Origin: Vicia villosa
Lineage: Eukaryota; Streptophyta; Magnoliopsida; Fabales; Fabaceae
Direction of reading: 5' to 3'
DNA length: 64,000 nt
Assembly: GCF_029867415.1 (NCBI RefSeq)
Contig: NC_081185.1
Span: 73,691,553-73,755,552, forward strand
Part shown: positions 11,971-23,706 of the stretch, piece after piece
How the letters are laid out: each line of letters starts with the position of its first letter
Position numbering within the stretch: position 1 is the stretch's first letter
The notes under the pieces: generated by a model
The model's input: the letters and a program-made list of their open reading frames with translations, nothing else
Database searches by the model: none
What the model was told of the DNA's origin: nothing
Program-made: the position numbers and the translations under genes

Positions 11971-13231
11971 AACATATTTCCGATAGATTCATCTGATCTC
12001 TCATTCGTTTGAGATGTATACTTTTGTATTGTCTGGATTGTTTCTCTTGCAGGTTGCTCATGTGGTTATGCTCAACGTGTACCACATGTCGCTCATGATT
12101 TATTTTCACGACGAAGCTTTCTGACTTGCTTTGCTTGATGATGGCTTACGCGGTGTATTCCGGACTTCTCTACTTACGCTTGCTAGCTCATTGCGGATTT
12201 GCTATCCGCTCGGTATTGTCTCGTGGTCCCTTTTACCACTTTCCGCATCATCCTATAACATGAGAAGTAGGACCTAGACATTCATCTGGCCAATCCCTCG
12301 AAAGAGGCTCTGTTTTTGTTGGTGTGTTTATAATTGTGCTTTGCGGCATGGAGTCACGGTGTAATAGTCCTATATGGCACTCCGTTAAGTCCTCTTGGAA
12401 GGCACGCGGAAAGGGTTTGCAATCAACCCCCGCCTAGTCTCATCGAGTCCGTTCAGTATGCGCACGCTACGCGTTTCTCGCTTCCGAACTTGCACAAGAT
12501 CTTGTTATCGAGTATGTCAAGAAAAGGGTTCATGTAGCCGGACCCCCGCACTTCCTATAGCTCGCGTCGCTTGACGTTGATGCTCGGTGTACGCACGCAC
12601 TGTTTTCCTTTACGATTCGTGACGGCTTGGTTGCTGAGAGGGACTCGCTCCTCTTGTCTATGGCCCGGTCATTTTCGCGAGGTCTAATGCTTGGTTGACT
12701 TGGGTTGAGTTGCTCCCCTTGGCTATGGCGGGACCGTTTTTCTACCATTCGGCCAGTGTCGTTGGTTTGTTTGCTTTACGAGCGGAGCTCGTTTGTGTGA
12801 TATTTGTTTGCTTTCGCTTTCCCCCCGTAGGTTGCTAGTTTAGTTTAGACTGGTATCCTTTGTATGCTAACATTAGGTAGCAAGTTTTCCCCCCTTAGCT
12901 TAGGTCTTCCTCATGCATTCTTTAAAATACAAACCACACTCTTTGATTTTCTTTTCTTAAGAGCTTGTTATTTCTGCTCCATTCCCAAGCATAAGTCTCC
13001 AAAGGTCGAGCAGTGGAGTGCGAATGTAACTCGTTCACCTAAAAAACACAAAACACACAGAAATTAGTTAGCCGAGCTACGGTACCTCTGATTTCGCAAA
13101 ACGGATACGTAGGCAGCAGGGTAGGGCCCGTGCGAGTATAACTCTTTCTTTTCCCTACATTTTGCATGCATTTTAGTCCGGATTAGCGCAATTTGCTTAC
13201 ACACCCATAGTTTTAGACACAAGCGTGGATA

Positions 13232-13278
13232 CCATCGAGTACGATGGGCGCGTGGGGTGCTAACACCTTCCCCTCGCG
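13232..13278 (+). promoter_or_regulatory. Paired hairpins near the 3' end of LTR B
   Basis: CCATCG-AGTA-CGATGG (13232-13247) is followed by CGCGTGGGG (13249-13257) pairing with CCCCTCGCG (13270-13278) around the loop TGCTAACACCTT. The loop is identical to that of LTR A, while the stem bases differ but still pair. Confidence 0.6.
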
Positions 13279-13374
13279 TAACCGACTCCCTTACCCTTTT
13301 TCTCTGGTCGTGAGACCGTTGTTTTGTTTTGTGGTTTGGTGGCATTCCCTTCCTTTTCAGGATAAATATGTTAG

Positions 13375-13589
13375 TGGCGACTCTGTTAATTTTCGCGGTA
13401 GCGACAACTAGCAATCGGTTTGAGGTCCACCTTCGGCTGGTATCCTTTGATAATACGCAACACTCTTTGTTGTACCATAGAATTCAAATTTTGATGGTAC
13501 TTTCGGGGTATTCAATCCACTCGCACCTCAAATGTCCAGAACCCAAGGTGTTTGTACATTCAGGTCCAAGAAGATTGAATAGGGGCAGC
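13375..13589 (+). mobile_element. Internal stub between LTR B and LTR C
   Basis: Only 215 bases separate the primer-binding site (13375) from the polypurine tract GAATAGGGGCAGC (about 13577-13589). Both signals needed for reverse transcription are present with almost nothing between them. This is an extreme internal deletion or the product of recombination between elements. Confidence 0.7.
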
Positions 13590-16500
13590 TGTTGCACCCC
13601 AAAATTTGCCCACATATTTATCCCTAACTGGTTTTCACTCCACATTCATATGCATCTTTCATTTAGGCCATCTAACATTCATACATTCATTAATCAAATA
13701 ACTTTGCATTGGATCAAGGATCTTGGGAGCTAGGGTTTTTATATGGTCGTTCGTGGTGGACTTCTTTCTCCTAAAGCTACAAGGTTTTCCTCTATGAAGA
13801 TCCACCGAGGGCAAGAGGACTATGGGTTTTATACGAGGAATTCCTCAAGACATTACTGTTGTGGTGGGTTGAGATACAAGGGCAATGGAATGAGAGGTTG
13901 ACTTGTTCATTTATCTTGATCAACGCAATTTTTGGCTCGCATCATGTGCTTGTTACTTCAATTGCAGGTTAATTGAGATTTTGAGGATTAATGATTCAAG
14001 ACTTGCCATTGAAGCTTGGAAGTGAAGATTTACCAAGTGAACCAAGTTTCATCAAAATGGCGAGTTGATTCGAGTTTATTGATTAATATTCAAAATAATC
14101 TAAATCAAGGTTTCATTCAAAGTTCTTTACGAAAGGAAAAAAACAAGATTCATTCAAGTTTCATTCAAGTTTCATTCATTCCATGTGTCATTGGTTTGCG
14201 AGGGAGATCGGAATTAGAATCGAAAGCCCATTCAAGATCTAAGTTTCAAATATGTTCAATACAAGATAAAAAAACCATTTGTCAAGCCCATTAAAATCTC
14301 TATTCAAATTCATCACAAAATTTATCCATAATTCATTCAACAATTATTAAAGACTTGTTCAAAATCATACTCATTACAAAATCAAGTCCAAGTCATGTAC
14401 ATTCACAAATCCATTCAAAGCTACAAAGTTACACAAAAATATTTGAGGCCTATTTGTTCCTAATTCTACTTCACATCCTGAGAGCCATATACTTGTCCTT
14501 AGATCCTTGCATCCGATTATCAAAAGCTGCCTTACATCTGATTATCCAAACATTCATTCAAAACTCACTGCAAACATTACTCAGTTTCCTAAGCCTATTT
14601 CTAAATTCCTCCACAAATTACTTCATTATATATAAAACTCCATTGATCCCACCCGTAATCACCCGGCTGCAGCTTCAAACCCCTCGGCGTAAACTCCTTG
14701 GTCACATGGCAGTATCTAAATTGGTTCGAACTTACTGCACGAAAGAATCGATCCGAAAATTGTTAACAAGAGAGGAATACAAATTCACATAACGGAATTA
14801 GAATGAGAAAATAAGTCTTCACATGAAAACCGAACCAATTTCGGTTCAAACAAAAAATCAAACTTGCAGCAACACCTGCACTTCAAAATCCAGGACCGGT
14901 TCAAGAAGAACCGAATCAAAAGAAACCACGCCATGAGAAAAACCATGGGGGGAGAGATTCAGAAGCTTCACTTAACAGAAAATAGGAGGGATTTTCAGAA
15001 CAAAAAGCAGAGAAAAGAGAAATAACAGAAAATCAGAAGTTTTGTAACAGAAATAGGAGATTAACAAATTCTAACAGCTATAACCAACCTCATAACTGAT
15101 TTGCAACCAATTTCTAACAGCAATTAACAGAAGGGAGAATAAAATTAGTAACAAAAAACTAACCTGTAACTGAATGGTAACAAACTTCCCAACTGAATCA
15201 ATTGCAGAATCACACACTCTATTTATACACTTCAACCTTCACTATCATCGAATCTCCTCCATTTTTTCAATCTTCCACGACCATCTTCTGCTCTTCATTC
15301 TCATTCACCATTCACGCACCATTCACTTTTCATCCACTTCATCACTCTCTTTCTCTTCTCCTCAATCTTCAATTCTCTCCATAATCTTCATCATCTCATC
15401 ATCAATTCTGAAACCTTCAATCACCAATCTTCTCCCTCTGCATCGATTCTTCACCATAAAAATCACTTCTCAGAAAAATCTCAGAACCTTCATCACCTTC
15501 ATCCTTACCGCGTTCATTCATCATCAACATCGCAACAAACAACAACATTTTTCATCATCATCTTTCTAGTGCTGCAAAAAACGGATTCGAGAAAAAAATT
15601 GATAACAGAGAAAGGAAGGAGATTGACAACAGAGATGCAAGAAGGGGGGTAAGAGAGAAAGGGAATCACCTATAACTGGATCGAACCTCAAGAACAACCG
15701 CTTGTCCGATTCACTTCTCCATAACATCATCAATAAAGTTTTGCATCATCGTTACGATCTTTGCTCCCATACGTCTCTGTAAACAACGACGTTCATCATC
15801 AATCGCTTCTTCTAATAGTCAGCAACAATCTTCTTACACCTTCATCGAATCATCTGCAAACAACAAGAATTCCAACATAAACCTAGAGAATCGGAGAAGA
15901 TGAAAGAGATCGAGCGAGAGATTCGTAAGAGTTCGCGGTGACATCAGGGAGAGAATGAGAGTGAGACGAAGTAGTGGGAGCGGTGTTGTGGCGGCGCGAT
16001 GAACTTTTGATCGGAGGAGGAGGTGTTTGCATCCGATTACGATGAAAAATTGAAGGATCTCACTGGAAAAGGAAGTCCGCCGCCGCAGTTCGTTGTTCGT
16101 GAAGAAGAAGAGCTGAGAGGTGATGGATTAACTGGATTAATGGTTTTAATTGGCAATTAACGAAAAAATCTGAAAAACAATTATCCATTGACTGAATACA
16201 AAATCTGAGAAATCTAAAAATGGATCCATCCCATAGTCTTTGGGCCTGCGAAATTGTAACTCACACCCAATGGCCTAATGCTTCACTTTTTTGGCTGAAG
16301 AGAATTGTTGTAACAAAAAGAACTCTGCTGGGCCAACACCCTGGGCCCAGCGCCTGCTGATTACACCACAATTTTTGGCTTTCTACCCCCTGGATTCACA
16401 TTAGAAGATTATTAGGATTTAGTTTTTTACTAAGATTTTTGTTAATTTTCCCTTGTGGTATTTTTAGACCTTTAACACAATTTTGACATATAAAAAATGT

Positions 16501-18788
16501 TCCTAAAAATATTAGTTTAGGTTCATCATTTTAATTTCCCTTGCTTGATTTGAATTCTCTTTTACATAAGAATCCCATAAAAAATAATAGTACCTTTAGT
16601 CCATTTTTGTACTATATTTTTGACTTGTTATTTCATGCTTGTGTGTAATTTTGTATCATTGCTTACTTGTGATTTTTTACTTGTAACTTCACTTGTATGT
16701 TCCCATAGATTTAGGACCTATAATCTTCATAACCATTAGGCTTAGTCTTTTCCCTTAAAACTCTATAACTTTAGGTAGATCCTTATTTGACAATTTAGGA
16801 CTTAGGCTTGTAAATGACAATTAGATTAGAAAATAGGTTAGTTCCCCTTTCTCATTTTCTTTTTCTTTTCAATCTTAAAAAACTTAATAAATACCGACGA
16901 GGATCATACCGCTACTACTTTTTTATAGTAGGAAAGAAATGATTGGGGTGTAGGCCTCGATGTATTTCTTTTCTACTTAGCGGAAGAGAAATGATTGAGG
17001 CGTAGGCCTCGATGTATTTCTTAACCGCTATTTAGAGAAACGATTGTGGTGTAGACCTCGATGTGCATTCTCTAAATATTCAAAAACTCTTTTTTTGGTA
17101 TGATCTAAGTCACAAATAAATTCCCTTAAAAAACACCCAACCAAAAATACTCAAAATGCTTAATAAAAGGCTCAGACTTAAAACAAAGTAAGGAACCGAT
17201 GCAAAGCCTTGTAGTGGGTTTTGTCATCGTGGAATTACAATAAAAGACACAAACCCAAGTTCATTCTGCTGCTAAGAACAAGTTAAGTCCTTTCCAAAAA
17301 TAGGCGTATGAGTCTCCAAAGGTTGAGCATCGTGGATTGTGACCTTAACCGTTGTTCAACTAAAAAACACAAAACAAATGGAAACTATTGAGCCGAACTA
17401 CGGTAGCTCTGATTCCTTGTAAGGGATACGTAGGCATTGGGTCGCGGGGCCTAAGCGAGCACACTTGTAAATAGTTCATTCTTTTCCCCGTATTTCTTTT
17501 GCATTCATTCGCATTTAGGTCTAGTCATTGATCAGTGCATATTTATGCACATTCTCCTATATTTTTACTTAGGCATTTCTTTACTTTACCTTGGTTATTT
17601 TTCTATTTTAATGTGTTTTTATAAATCAATTTATTTTTGCACTTATTTGATTTTCGCACTCTATTTTCAGCATTAGCAGTCTTCACTAAAATGATCATAA
17701 CTGGAGATCTGGGAATCGGATTGACGCGTTCTAATAATCGCCGGAAAGCTAAGAGAAAGAGCTACAACTTTAATGTTGGAGTCAAATGCAGATTCGGAAT
17801 GCATAATTCCCAGAATTTCATTTAAGTTTCAGTCATTGGAAATTAAGCTATTTTGGGTGATGTTTTTATGGGCCTGGGTTATGTTTTCGACCCGGTTCGG
17901 TTATGAGTGAAACCCTTAGGTTGTTAAAACACTTGTGGCAGCCGCCACAAGGGGAGAGACCTTCTTTTTTCCCACAAATTTTACTTTTGGTTTCATGATT
18001 AGAATGAAGAACTAATTCCCGAAGGCAAATCCTGCTGCTTATGGGTTCCATTGCTTTGAGGTTATTCTAATACTAATTTAAATTCGATTTTTGTTTAATT
18101 CTTTTCTATGAAATCATTTGCTTAATTTGATTACAATTGTTTGCTTAATTCGATTGTTGTTCATAGGATAGAATTGATTAAATTCGATTGTATGCATGTT
18201 CCTAAATTTAATTGCGTATTATCGTTTGCTTAATTCGTTAACTCGTCATATTCTTAACTGTTTGCTTAATTCGGTAAACAGGAACATAACTCGTATGATT
18301 TTGATAAGCTCTTGTCTGATTAATCTCATAATCGAATAGGATCGAAGCTGTTTAGAGATTGGTGTTATTATAACCGATGATAAGTCGGAACCCGAATCAG
18401 TAGGATTAGCCATTTAGCTTATTTTGATAATCACTTAATTTACTCTTTTTATAAATTGATTCTAAAACAAACCCCATTATCGTTATTAGTGTTAGTTAAT
18501 AAAATCAAGAATCCTTGTGAGAACGATATTCGAGTTGTCGTTACCGCTAAACTACGTTTTACAAAATACTCGTTTTTGATCTGTGCGCGACAGCGGATCA
18601 GTCATAGTTTACACCCTTTAGATAGAAACAAACATAGGTGGATACCATCGAGTACGATGGGCGTGAGGGGTGCTAGCACCTTCCCCTTGCGTAACCGACT
18701 CCCGTACCCTATTCTCTGGTCGAAAGACCTTGTTCTTATTCTGAGTTAGGTTATCTGGTATTCCTTTCCCTCGATGGGATAAATATAT
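13590..18788 (+). mobile_element. Ogre-like LTR C
   Basis: A 5.2-kb LTR starting TGTTGCACCCCAAAATTTGCC, directly after a polypurine tract, and ending just before the primer-binding site at 18792. A TATA box (CTATTTATACA near 15218) is followed by a long CT-rich leader. The 3' part has the conserved ATTCCTTGTAAGGGATACGT hairpin block near 17410 and the paired hairpins at 18645-18691. Three AAATGATTG(G/A)GG-like words at 16936-17060, each followed by GTAG(G/A)CCTCGATG, form a local 55-60-bp repeat. No gene is supported inside it. Confidence 0.75.
18645..18691 (+). promoter_or_regulatory. Paired hairpins near the 3' end of LTR C
   Basis: CCATCG-AGTA-CGATGG (18645-18660), then GCGTGAGGGG (18661-18670) pairing with CCCCTTGCG (18683-18691) through Watson-Crick and G-U pairs around TGCTAGCACCTT. 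Same architecture as in LTRs A and B. Confidence 0.6.
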
Positions 18789-18834
18789 TAGTGGCGACTC
18801 TGATTCCATTTTTCGCGGTAGCGACATCCGCTAA

Positions 18835-20709
18835 AATTGATCTTACTGTGTTCATGATCGTCCTGTTCTTCCGCTCAGCAACATCGTTTTGTTGTGGAGT
18901 ATAGGCTGTCGTTAATTGCCTGCTTATGCCTTGAGCTTTGCAAAATTCATCAAATTCATTTAAGTTAAATTCACCCCTTTTGTCTGTTCTTAGGCAAGTA
19001 ATATGTACACAAACTTCCTTCTCAACACAAGCTTTGAAAATCTTAAATACACCAAAAGCTTCTGATTTCTCATTTAAAAAATAGACCCAAGTTTTACGTG
19101 AAAATCATCAATAAAACTTATGAAATACCTTTTAGCGGTGTTAGAAGCTGGTTTGATAGGTCCACATATATTAGAATGCACGAATTAAAGTTGTTTCGAA
19201 GCCCTCCATGAACTCTGTTTTGGCATAGACTCTTTGTGTTGTTTCCCAACCATGCAAGTTTCACATAATTTTTCTGGAACTTTGATCAGTGGCAGACCAT
19301 CTACCATGTTTGTATATGCAAGTGTTCTCAATCCTTGGTAATTCAAATGGCCAAAGCGTCGATGCCACATGTATGATTCTTTTCCAGGATGAACTTCAGC
19401 TTGCATACACAAAGAGGTTTTGGGTGTCATAGATGCTAGCAGATAGAACATTTTGTTTTTGCTCATATTGGTTTGCATGATTAACCCCGTATAGAATGAT
19501 AAATCTTACACGTCCCTTGTTGAATTAAAATGGCTAACCCTTTGTCCTGAAGTTGCCCTATACTCAACAAATTGTTTTATAATTCATGTACATAAAATAC
19601 ATTTGAAAGTACTTGAGTGATGTCATCTATTTGAAACCGCACACTGCCTTTATCCACAAGGTCCATTTTGGTGTCATTTCCAAGCTTCACCATTTGCCGA
19701 AAGCCCTCATCTAGCTCTGAGAACCATCCTTTGTTTCCACTCATGTGATTTGAACACCCCGAGTCAAGGAACCAAATTTCTTCTATTTTGGTTTGATGAG
19801 GTTCAATATTGGTCATCAATAAAAACTCTTCTTCCTCTTCTTGCTCAGCATAGTTGGCCTTCTTTTCCCAATCAGGACACTCATATTGGTAGTGTCCCAA
19901 ATGATGGCATTTGAAACATTCTATGGTAGCTTTATTTGGATACGTTCTTCCTCGTCCCCGACCTTGACCTCCTTGATATGCGCTTCTACCCCTTCCTTGC
20001 CTTGGTTTACCATCATATGAAACTCTTAGAGCTTGTTCTTCTATCTGACTTCCATGCATCCTTTATTCTTAAACAAGAAGGCTTCCATGGAGTTCATCAA
20101 TGGACATGGTATCTATATCATTTGACTCCTCAATTGCACAAACAACATGATTGAATTTTGGAGTCAAAGATCTCAAAATCTTGCTTACCACTGTGCTTGG
20201 CTGTACAACTTCACCATTTATCTTCATCTTATTCACAACATCTAGGGTTCGTGCAAGGAAGCTATCAACCTTCTCTCCCTCATTCATATTTAGGAGTTCA
20301 AACTCCTTCGTTAATGCTTGCAGTTGTGCTCTTTTCACCTTGGTAGAGCCTTGGTATTTTTGCTTCATTGAATCCCAGATTGCCTTTGACATCTTCTTGT
20401 CAAGAATGGTTTCAATAATTTCTCTTTCAAATGCTTGAAACAGAAAATTATTTACCTTCAAATTCTTGAGCCTAGCTTCCTCAACGCCCTTTCTTTAAGC
20501 CTCGCTTGCTACTGAAGTTCTAATTGCCAGTGACGGAATCCCTTCCTCCACTAGATTCCACATCTCTAGGCTTCTCAATTTTTTTTTCAATCAACATCGA
20601 CCAATGATCGTAATGACCATCAAAATTTGGAATGATAAATTTATCTGAGGTTGCATACTTCGCTCACTCTTACACTCGTTAGGCCCCTTTCACTAAGCTC
20701 TTATACCAA
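18835..20709 (-). pseudogene. Broken Ty1/copia gag-pol (5' half: gag, protease, start of integrase)
   Basis: Read on the minus strand from 20709. First comes a primer-binding site TGGTATAAGAGC (20698-20709, one base off the tRNA-iMet site TGGTATCAGAGC). Gag of the UBN2 type follows (20461-20069, motif IWDSMKQKYQGSTKVKRAQL). Next is a gag tail with a CCHC knuckle (CFKCHHLGHYQYEC) and an aspartic protease site (FLDSGCSNHM) at 20059-19577. The pre-integrase domain (19478-19185) ends in WHRRFGHLNY…CETCMVGKQHKESMP. Integrase core remains at 19180-18840 with several stops. The usual catalytic Asp in the HSDICGP block is Asn here (HSNICGP), so integrase would be dead even without the stops. The rest of integrase, reverse transcriptase, RNase H and the 3' LTR are missing; the break at about 18835 abuts Ogre sequence. 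Confidence 0.9.
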
Positions 20710-20926
20710 ACGTAAGAACAAAACTTAGAAAAAGCTTAGAATTGATTGAGAGAGGAAAATCTCTTATTGAATTAAACAAAGCAACTACTATTTAATAAGC
20801 ATTACATAAATATGAAAATAACTTAAACTACACGTTTTAAACCTAAAGCATAGTGGCTGAAACAGAATATATAACTCCCTAAAGAATATGTCTTATTATA
20901 ACAAACTAAGAGAATAATTTAAATAA
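20710..20926 (-). mobile_element. Remnant of the copia 5' LTR
   Basis: This sequence lies upstream (on the minus strand) of the copia primer-binding site and so is where its 5' LTR should be. The TG..CA ends cannot be placed with confidence. No gene is visible. Confidence 0.4.
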
Positions 20927-21159
20927 GGTTAAATATATTTTTAGTCCCTATAAAATTACCTAAAATGATTTTTAATCCCAATAAAAAAATATTGACTTTT
21001 AGTTCTTATTAAATTACTTTTGCACCCAGTTTTAGTTTCTGTAGAGGAATTAAAACTGAGTGCAAAAGTAATTTTATAGGAACTAAAAATCAATATATTT
21101 TTTATAAGGACTAAAACCTAAAATTGAGATATTTGTAAGGATCAAAAACATATTTAACC
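20927..21159. mobile_element. Fold-back MITE (GGTTAAATAT type)
   Basis: Terminal inverted repeats GGTTAAATATATTTTTAGTCC (20927 on) and the complement of GATCAAAAACATATTTAACC (to 21159). The whole 233 bp is close to a palindrome: the centre has TTACTTTTGCACCCAGTTTTA, mirrored by TAAAACTGAGTGCAAAAGTAA. This element type is very common in legume genomes. It has no coding capacity. Confidence 0.85.
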
Positions 21160-21477
21160 CATTCAATTATATCTAAATTATAGCTAACAATAAATCTGAA
21201 ACGACTTAAGCATATGTTGTGTTTTACTTATAAGAACCAGAGTTTTAAATTGTGGGGAAATCTCAACAAAGTATGAAAAACCTAGGAAAAGAAAATAAAA
21301 ATCTAAATAACCTCATACTTTGTTTCACAAGTTGTTGGAGACAATTTCAAATCAGTGGAACGGAACAATGTTTTTGCAGATGATGGTGGAAAATGGAAGG
21401 AGGCCAAATGTTTTGGCAGAGGATGGTGGAAGATAGAAATAACGGCAACCGAATGAGACACCACATGACTACTGGTC

Positions 21478-21600
21478 TACTTCCGTTTGCTTAATTAAAT
21501 GGATGAAACTGCTTTGAATGAATGAATAGAAACCCAAAAGTTTTTTTTTCTTTTCATTTTCCAATGTCTTTTTCTCTTGAACCGAAAAAATAGTTGGAAA
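21478..21600 (+). repeat. Copy of the sequence upstream of the intact F-box gene
   Basis: From TTCCGTTTGCTTAATTAAATG onward it matches 28918-29040 closely, including the TGGATGAAACTGC and CAATGTCTTTTTCTCTTGAAC blocks. It resumes at 21876-22308, so the F-box 5' flank was duplicated and then interrupted by the MITE at 21659-21869. Confidence 0.8.
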
Positions 21601-21658
21601 TATAATAGGTTTTGAAAAAAGATTTTATGTCAGATTTAATTAATATAATAAAAATGCT

Positions 21659-21757
21659 AACTAGTGCTCTCAGGGCAATGGTTAAGAGTTTAAAAATAGT
21701 AAATTTATCTTGGTAATCTGCGTATTTAATGTCTCGAAAATTGAAATATTAAATTTT

Positions 21758-21832
<75 letters not shown>

Positions 21833-21869
21833 TTGGAATGCTTAACCATTGCCTTGAGGGCACTGGTTA
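21659..21869. mobile_element. MITE with about 28-bp terminal inverted repeats and a TA-microsatellite core
   Basis: AACTAGTGCTCTCAGGGCAA at 21659 is complementary, with a few mismatches, to the block ending TTGCCTTGAGGGCACTGGTT at 21869. The interior is mainly (TA)n (21762-21832). The intact F-box upstream region has only a vestige of such a sequence (29138-29160). A short open frame across the TA tract is an artefact. Confidence 0.75.
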
Positions 21870-22055
21870 ACAAGACCCTTAATATAATTATGGTTGTAGT
21901 TTATTTTATTATATTTATTTATAATTGAAAAATGGAAGTGACAGCTTAAATGGCTACTTTCTACTCCAATTTCAGTTTCAGTTTCATCAACGGCGCTCCA
22001 TTTCGTAACTCATGAATTCCCCCCAACACTCCGACGGTGCTCCATTTCGTAGCTC

Positions 22056-22308
22056 ATGAATTCCCCTCAGCACTCCGACGACGCAATGTCGTCGGCAGTC
22101 CTCCCCGACAAACTCATCCCAGAAATTCTGTCACGACTTCCTATGAAAACCCTAATGCAAATGAATTGTGTCTGTAAGTCATGGAAAACCCTAATTTCTA
22201 ATCGTTCCTTTTCCAAATTGCACTCTCAGTGTTATCCATGCAACACACATCTCGCACTAGTTCCATATTGGAACAGACCTGACCAGGACATTGACATCAG
22301 TGTCGTTC
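22056..22308 (+). pseudogene. Truncated F-box gene copy
   Basis: About 84 codons matching the N-terminus of the F-box gene at 29310 (PDKLIPEILSRLPMKTLMQM, then NCVCKSWKTLISNRSFSKLH). Homology stops near 22308, where LINE sequence in the opposite direction begins, so the substrate-binding C-terminus is gone. The start region is tandemly duplicated (44 bp, 21991-22034 and 22035-22078), giving two ATGs at 22012 and 22056 in different frames. Even the F-box part alone is complete enough to fold, but expression is doubtful. Confidence 0.85.
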
Positions 22309-23703
22309 CCTTCCATAATATTTTCCAAGAGTCATCGTTTCAGCAAATCCGGACTTCTGGATAATATCCCTCCTCTGATTCTTATGAACATTAGGGGAGA
22401 AATAAATCCTTGTCTTTTCGTAACTGACTTCTTGACCTAACATCTCGCAAAAATTGTGTAGAATATTCATGGCATAGTTAATTTGGTTATTGCTTGCTTC
22501 TTCAAATAGTAGTAAGTCCTCAGGAAACATGAGGTGAGACACTGCAGGCCCTTGTCTGCTTACTTTAATAGCTTTCCACTTACCATCATCAACAACTTGA
22601 GATATGAGATGAGAAAGTTTGTCAACACATAAAACAAACAAATAAGGAGAAATAGGGTCTCCTTGCCGTATTCCCATCCCAGGTCGAAAATACTCTGAAT
22701 TCTTTCCATTCCATTTGATATTAGTTTCAACACTGCCTACTCCATGCATGATTAAGTTAATTATGGTTTCTGGCATGTTGGCTTCCTTAAGACTTCTCTA
22801 AATGAACTCCCAGCTCAGCTTATCATAAGCTTTAGCGAGATCAACTTTGATAGTGAAACATCCTTTTCTTCCTTTCATCTTGTTCATGGTGTGTATTACT
22901 TCTTGCGCCACAATGATATTATCGTGTATGCTTCTTCCGGGAACAAACCCTGATTGGAATGGAGAAATGATTTTACCCATGCTACTCTACAGTCTTTGAA
23001 CTATAATTTTACTCATTACTTTGTAGATTACATTGCATAGTGAGATGGGACGAAATTGAGTGACTTTTTCAGGATGGTGCACTTTTGGAATCAAAACAAT
23101 ATTAGTTTGATTAACATCAGCAAGACAGCTTGGTATTCTCCACACGCGTTTAACAAATTCACAAACCTCTTTACCAACAGTCTTCCACGATTTTTGGTAG
23201 AAGCCTGTCGGGAACCCATCCGGTCCAGGCGCTTTCCACGATTTCATGCTGAAGACTGCTTGCTTGATCTCCTCATTATTAACATCAGCTCCTATTTTCA
23301 CCAATTCTTCACTCTCAATATTCGGATAGGAGTATTTGGTTTGTTCCCAATACTGAATGGTATTCTTCAAGGCAAACAAATTCTTGTAATGATCAAGGAA
23401 CAAATTCTGAACCTGATTAACATCTTCATTCCAAATGCCATTTGAATCTTTAATAGTAACTATCTTGTTCCTTCTTCTTCTTTGCACAATTTTTATGTGA
23501 TAGTACTTTGTGTTTCTGTCTCCATCCACCAGCCATTTAGCACAAGACCGTTGAAACCACATGAGCTCTTCCTCCTTTAAAGTGTCACTAAGTTTTGCTT
23601 GAAGCTTCTTCTCAAGCCTTCTAATGCCTTTATGAGTATTAGTTGCTTGAATAGTACTTTGAATACCTTCCAACCTCTTCATTATAGAACTCTTTTGTCT
23701 CAT
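22308..23703 (-). pseudogene. LINE (L1-type) reverse transcriptase remnant
   Basis: Three consecutive pieces on the minus strand. 23703-22987 starts just after the usual endonuclease-RT linker and contains WFQRSCAKWLVDGDRNTKYY, SWKAPGPDGFPTGFYQKSW and FRPISLCNVIYKVMSKI. 22980-22798 contains FQSGFVPGRSIHDNI and KVDLAKAYDKLSWEF. 22776-22297 contains GIRQGDPISPYLFVLC and SLGKY-like ends. The polymerase motif that is F/YADD in active elements reads FPEDLLLF here. Stops separate the pieces. The thumb, the C-terminal zinc-binding domain and the 3' end are missing. Confidence 0.9.
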
Positions 23704-23706
23704 TAA

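Larger units (their letters stand above)
9238..13371 (+). mobile_element. Ogre-like LTR B
   Basis: It begins TGTTGCACCCTAAAATTTTCC after a polypurine tract and ends a few bases before the primer-binding site TGGCGACTCTG at 13375 (4.13 kb). It shares a diverged block with LTR C: 11280-11460 matches 16230-16420 (…GGGCC…CTCTG…GGGCC…TACACC…CCCCCTG). Its last part carries the conserved TACGTAGGCA and GGTGCTAACACC hairpin blocks. Open frames such as 10886-11140 (-) and 12334-12537 (+) have no recognisable domain and are treated as chance. Confidence 0.75.

Noticed and set aside
21682..21873. 63-codon open frame with Tyr-Ile repeats
   Set aside because: It is the translation of a TA microsatellite.
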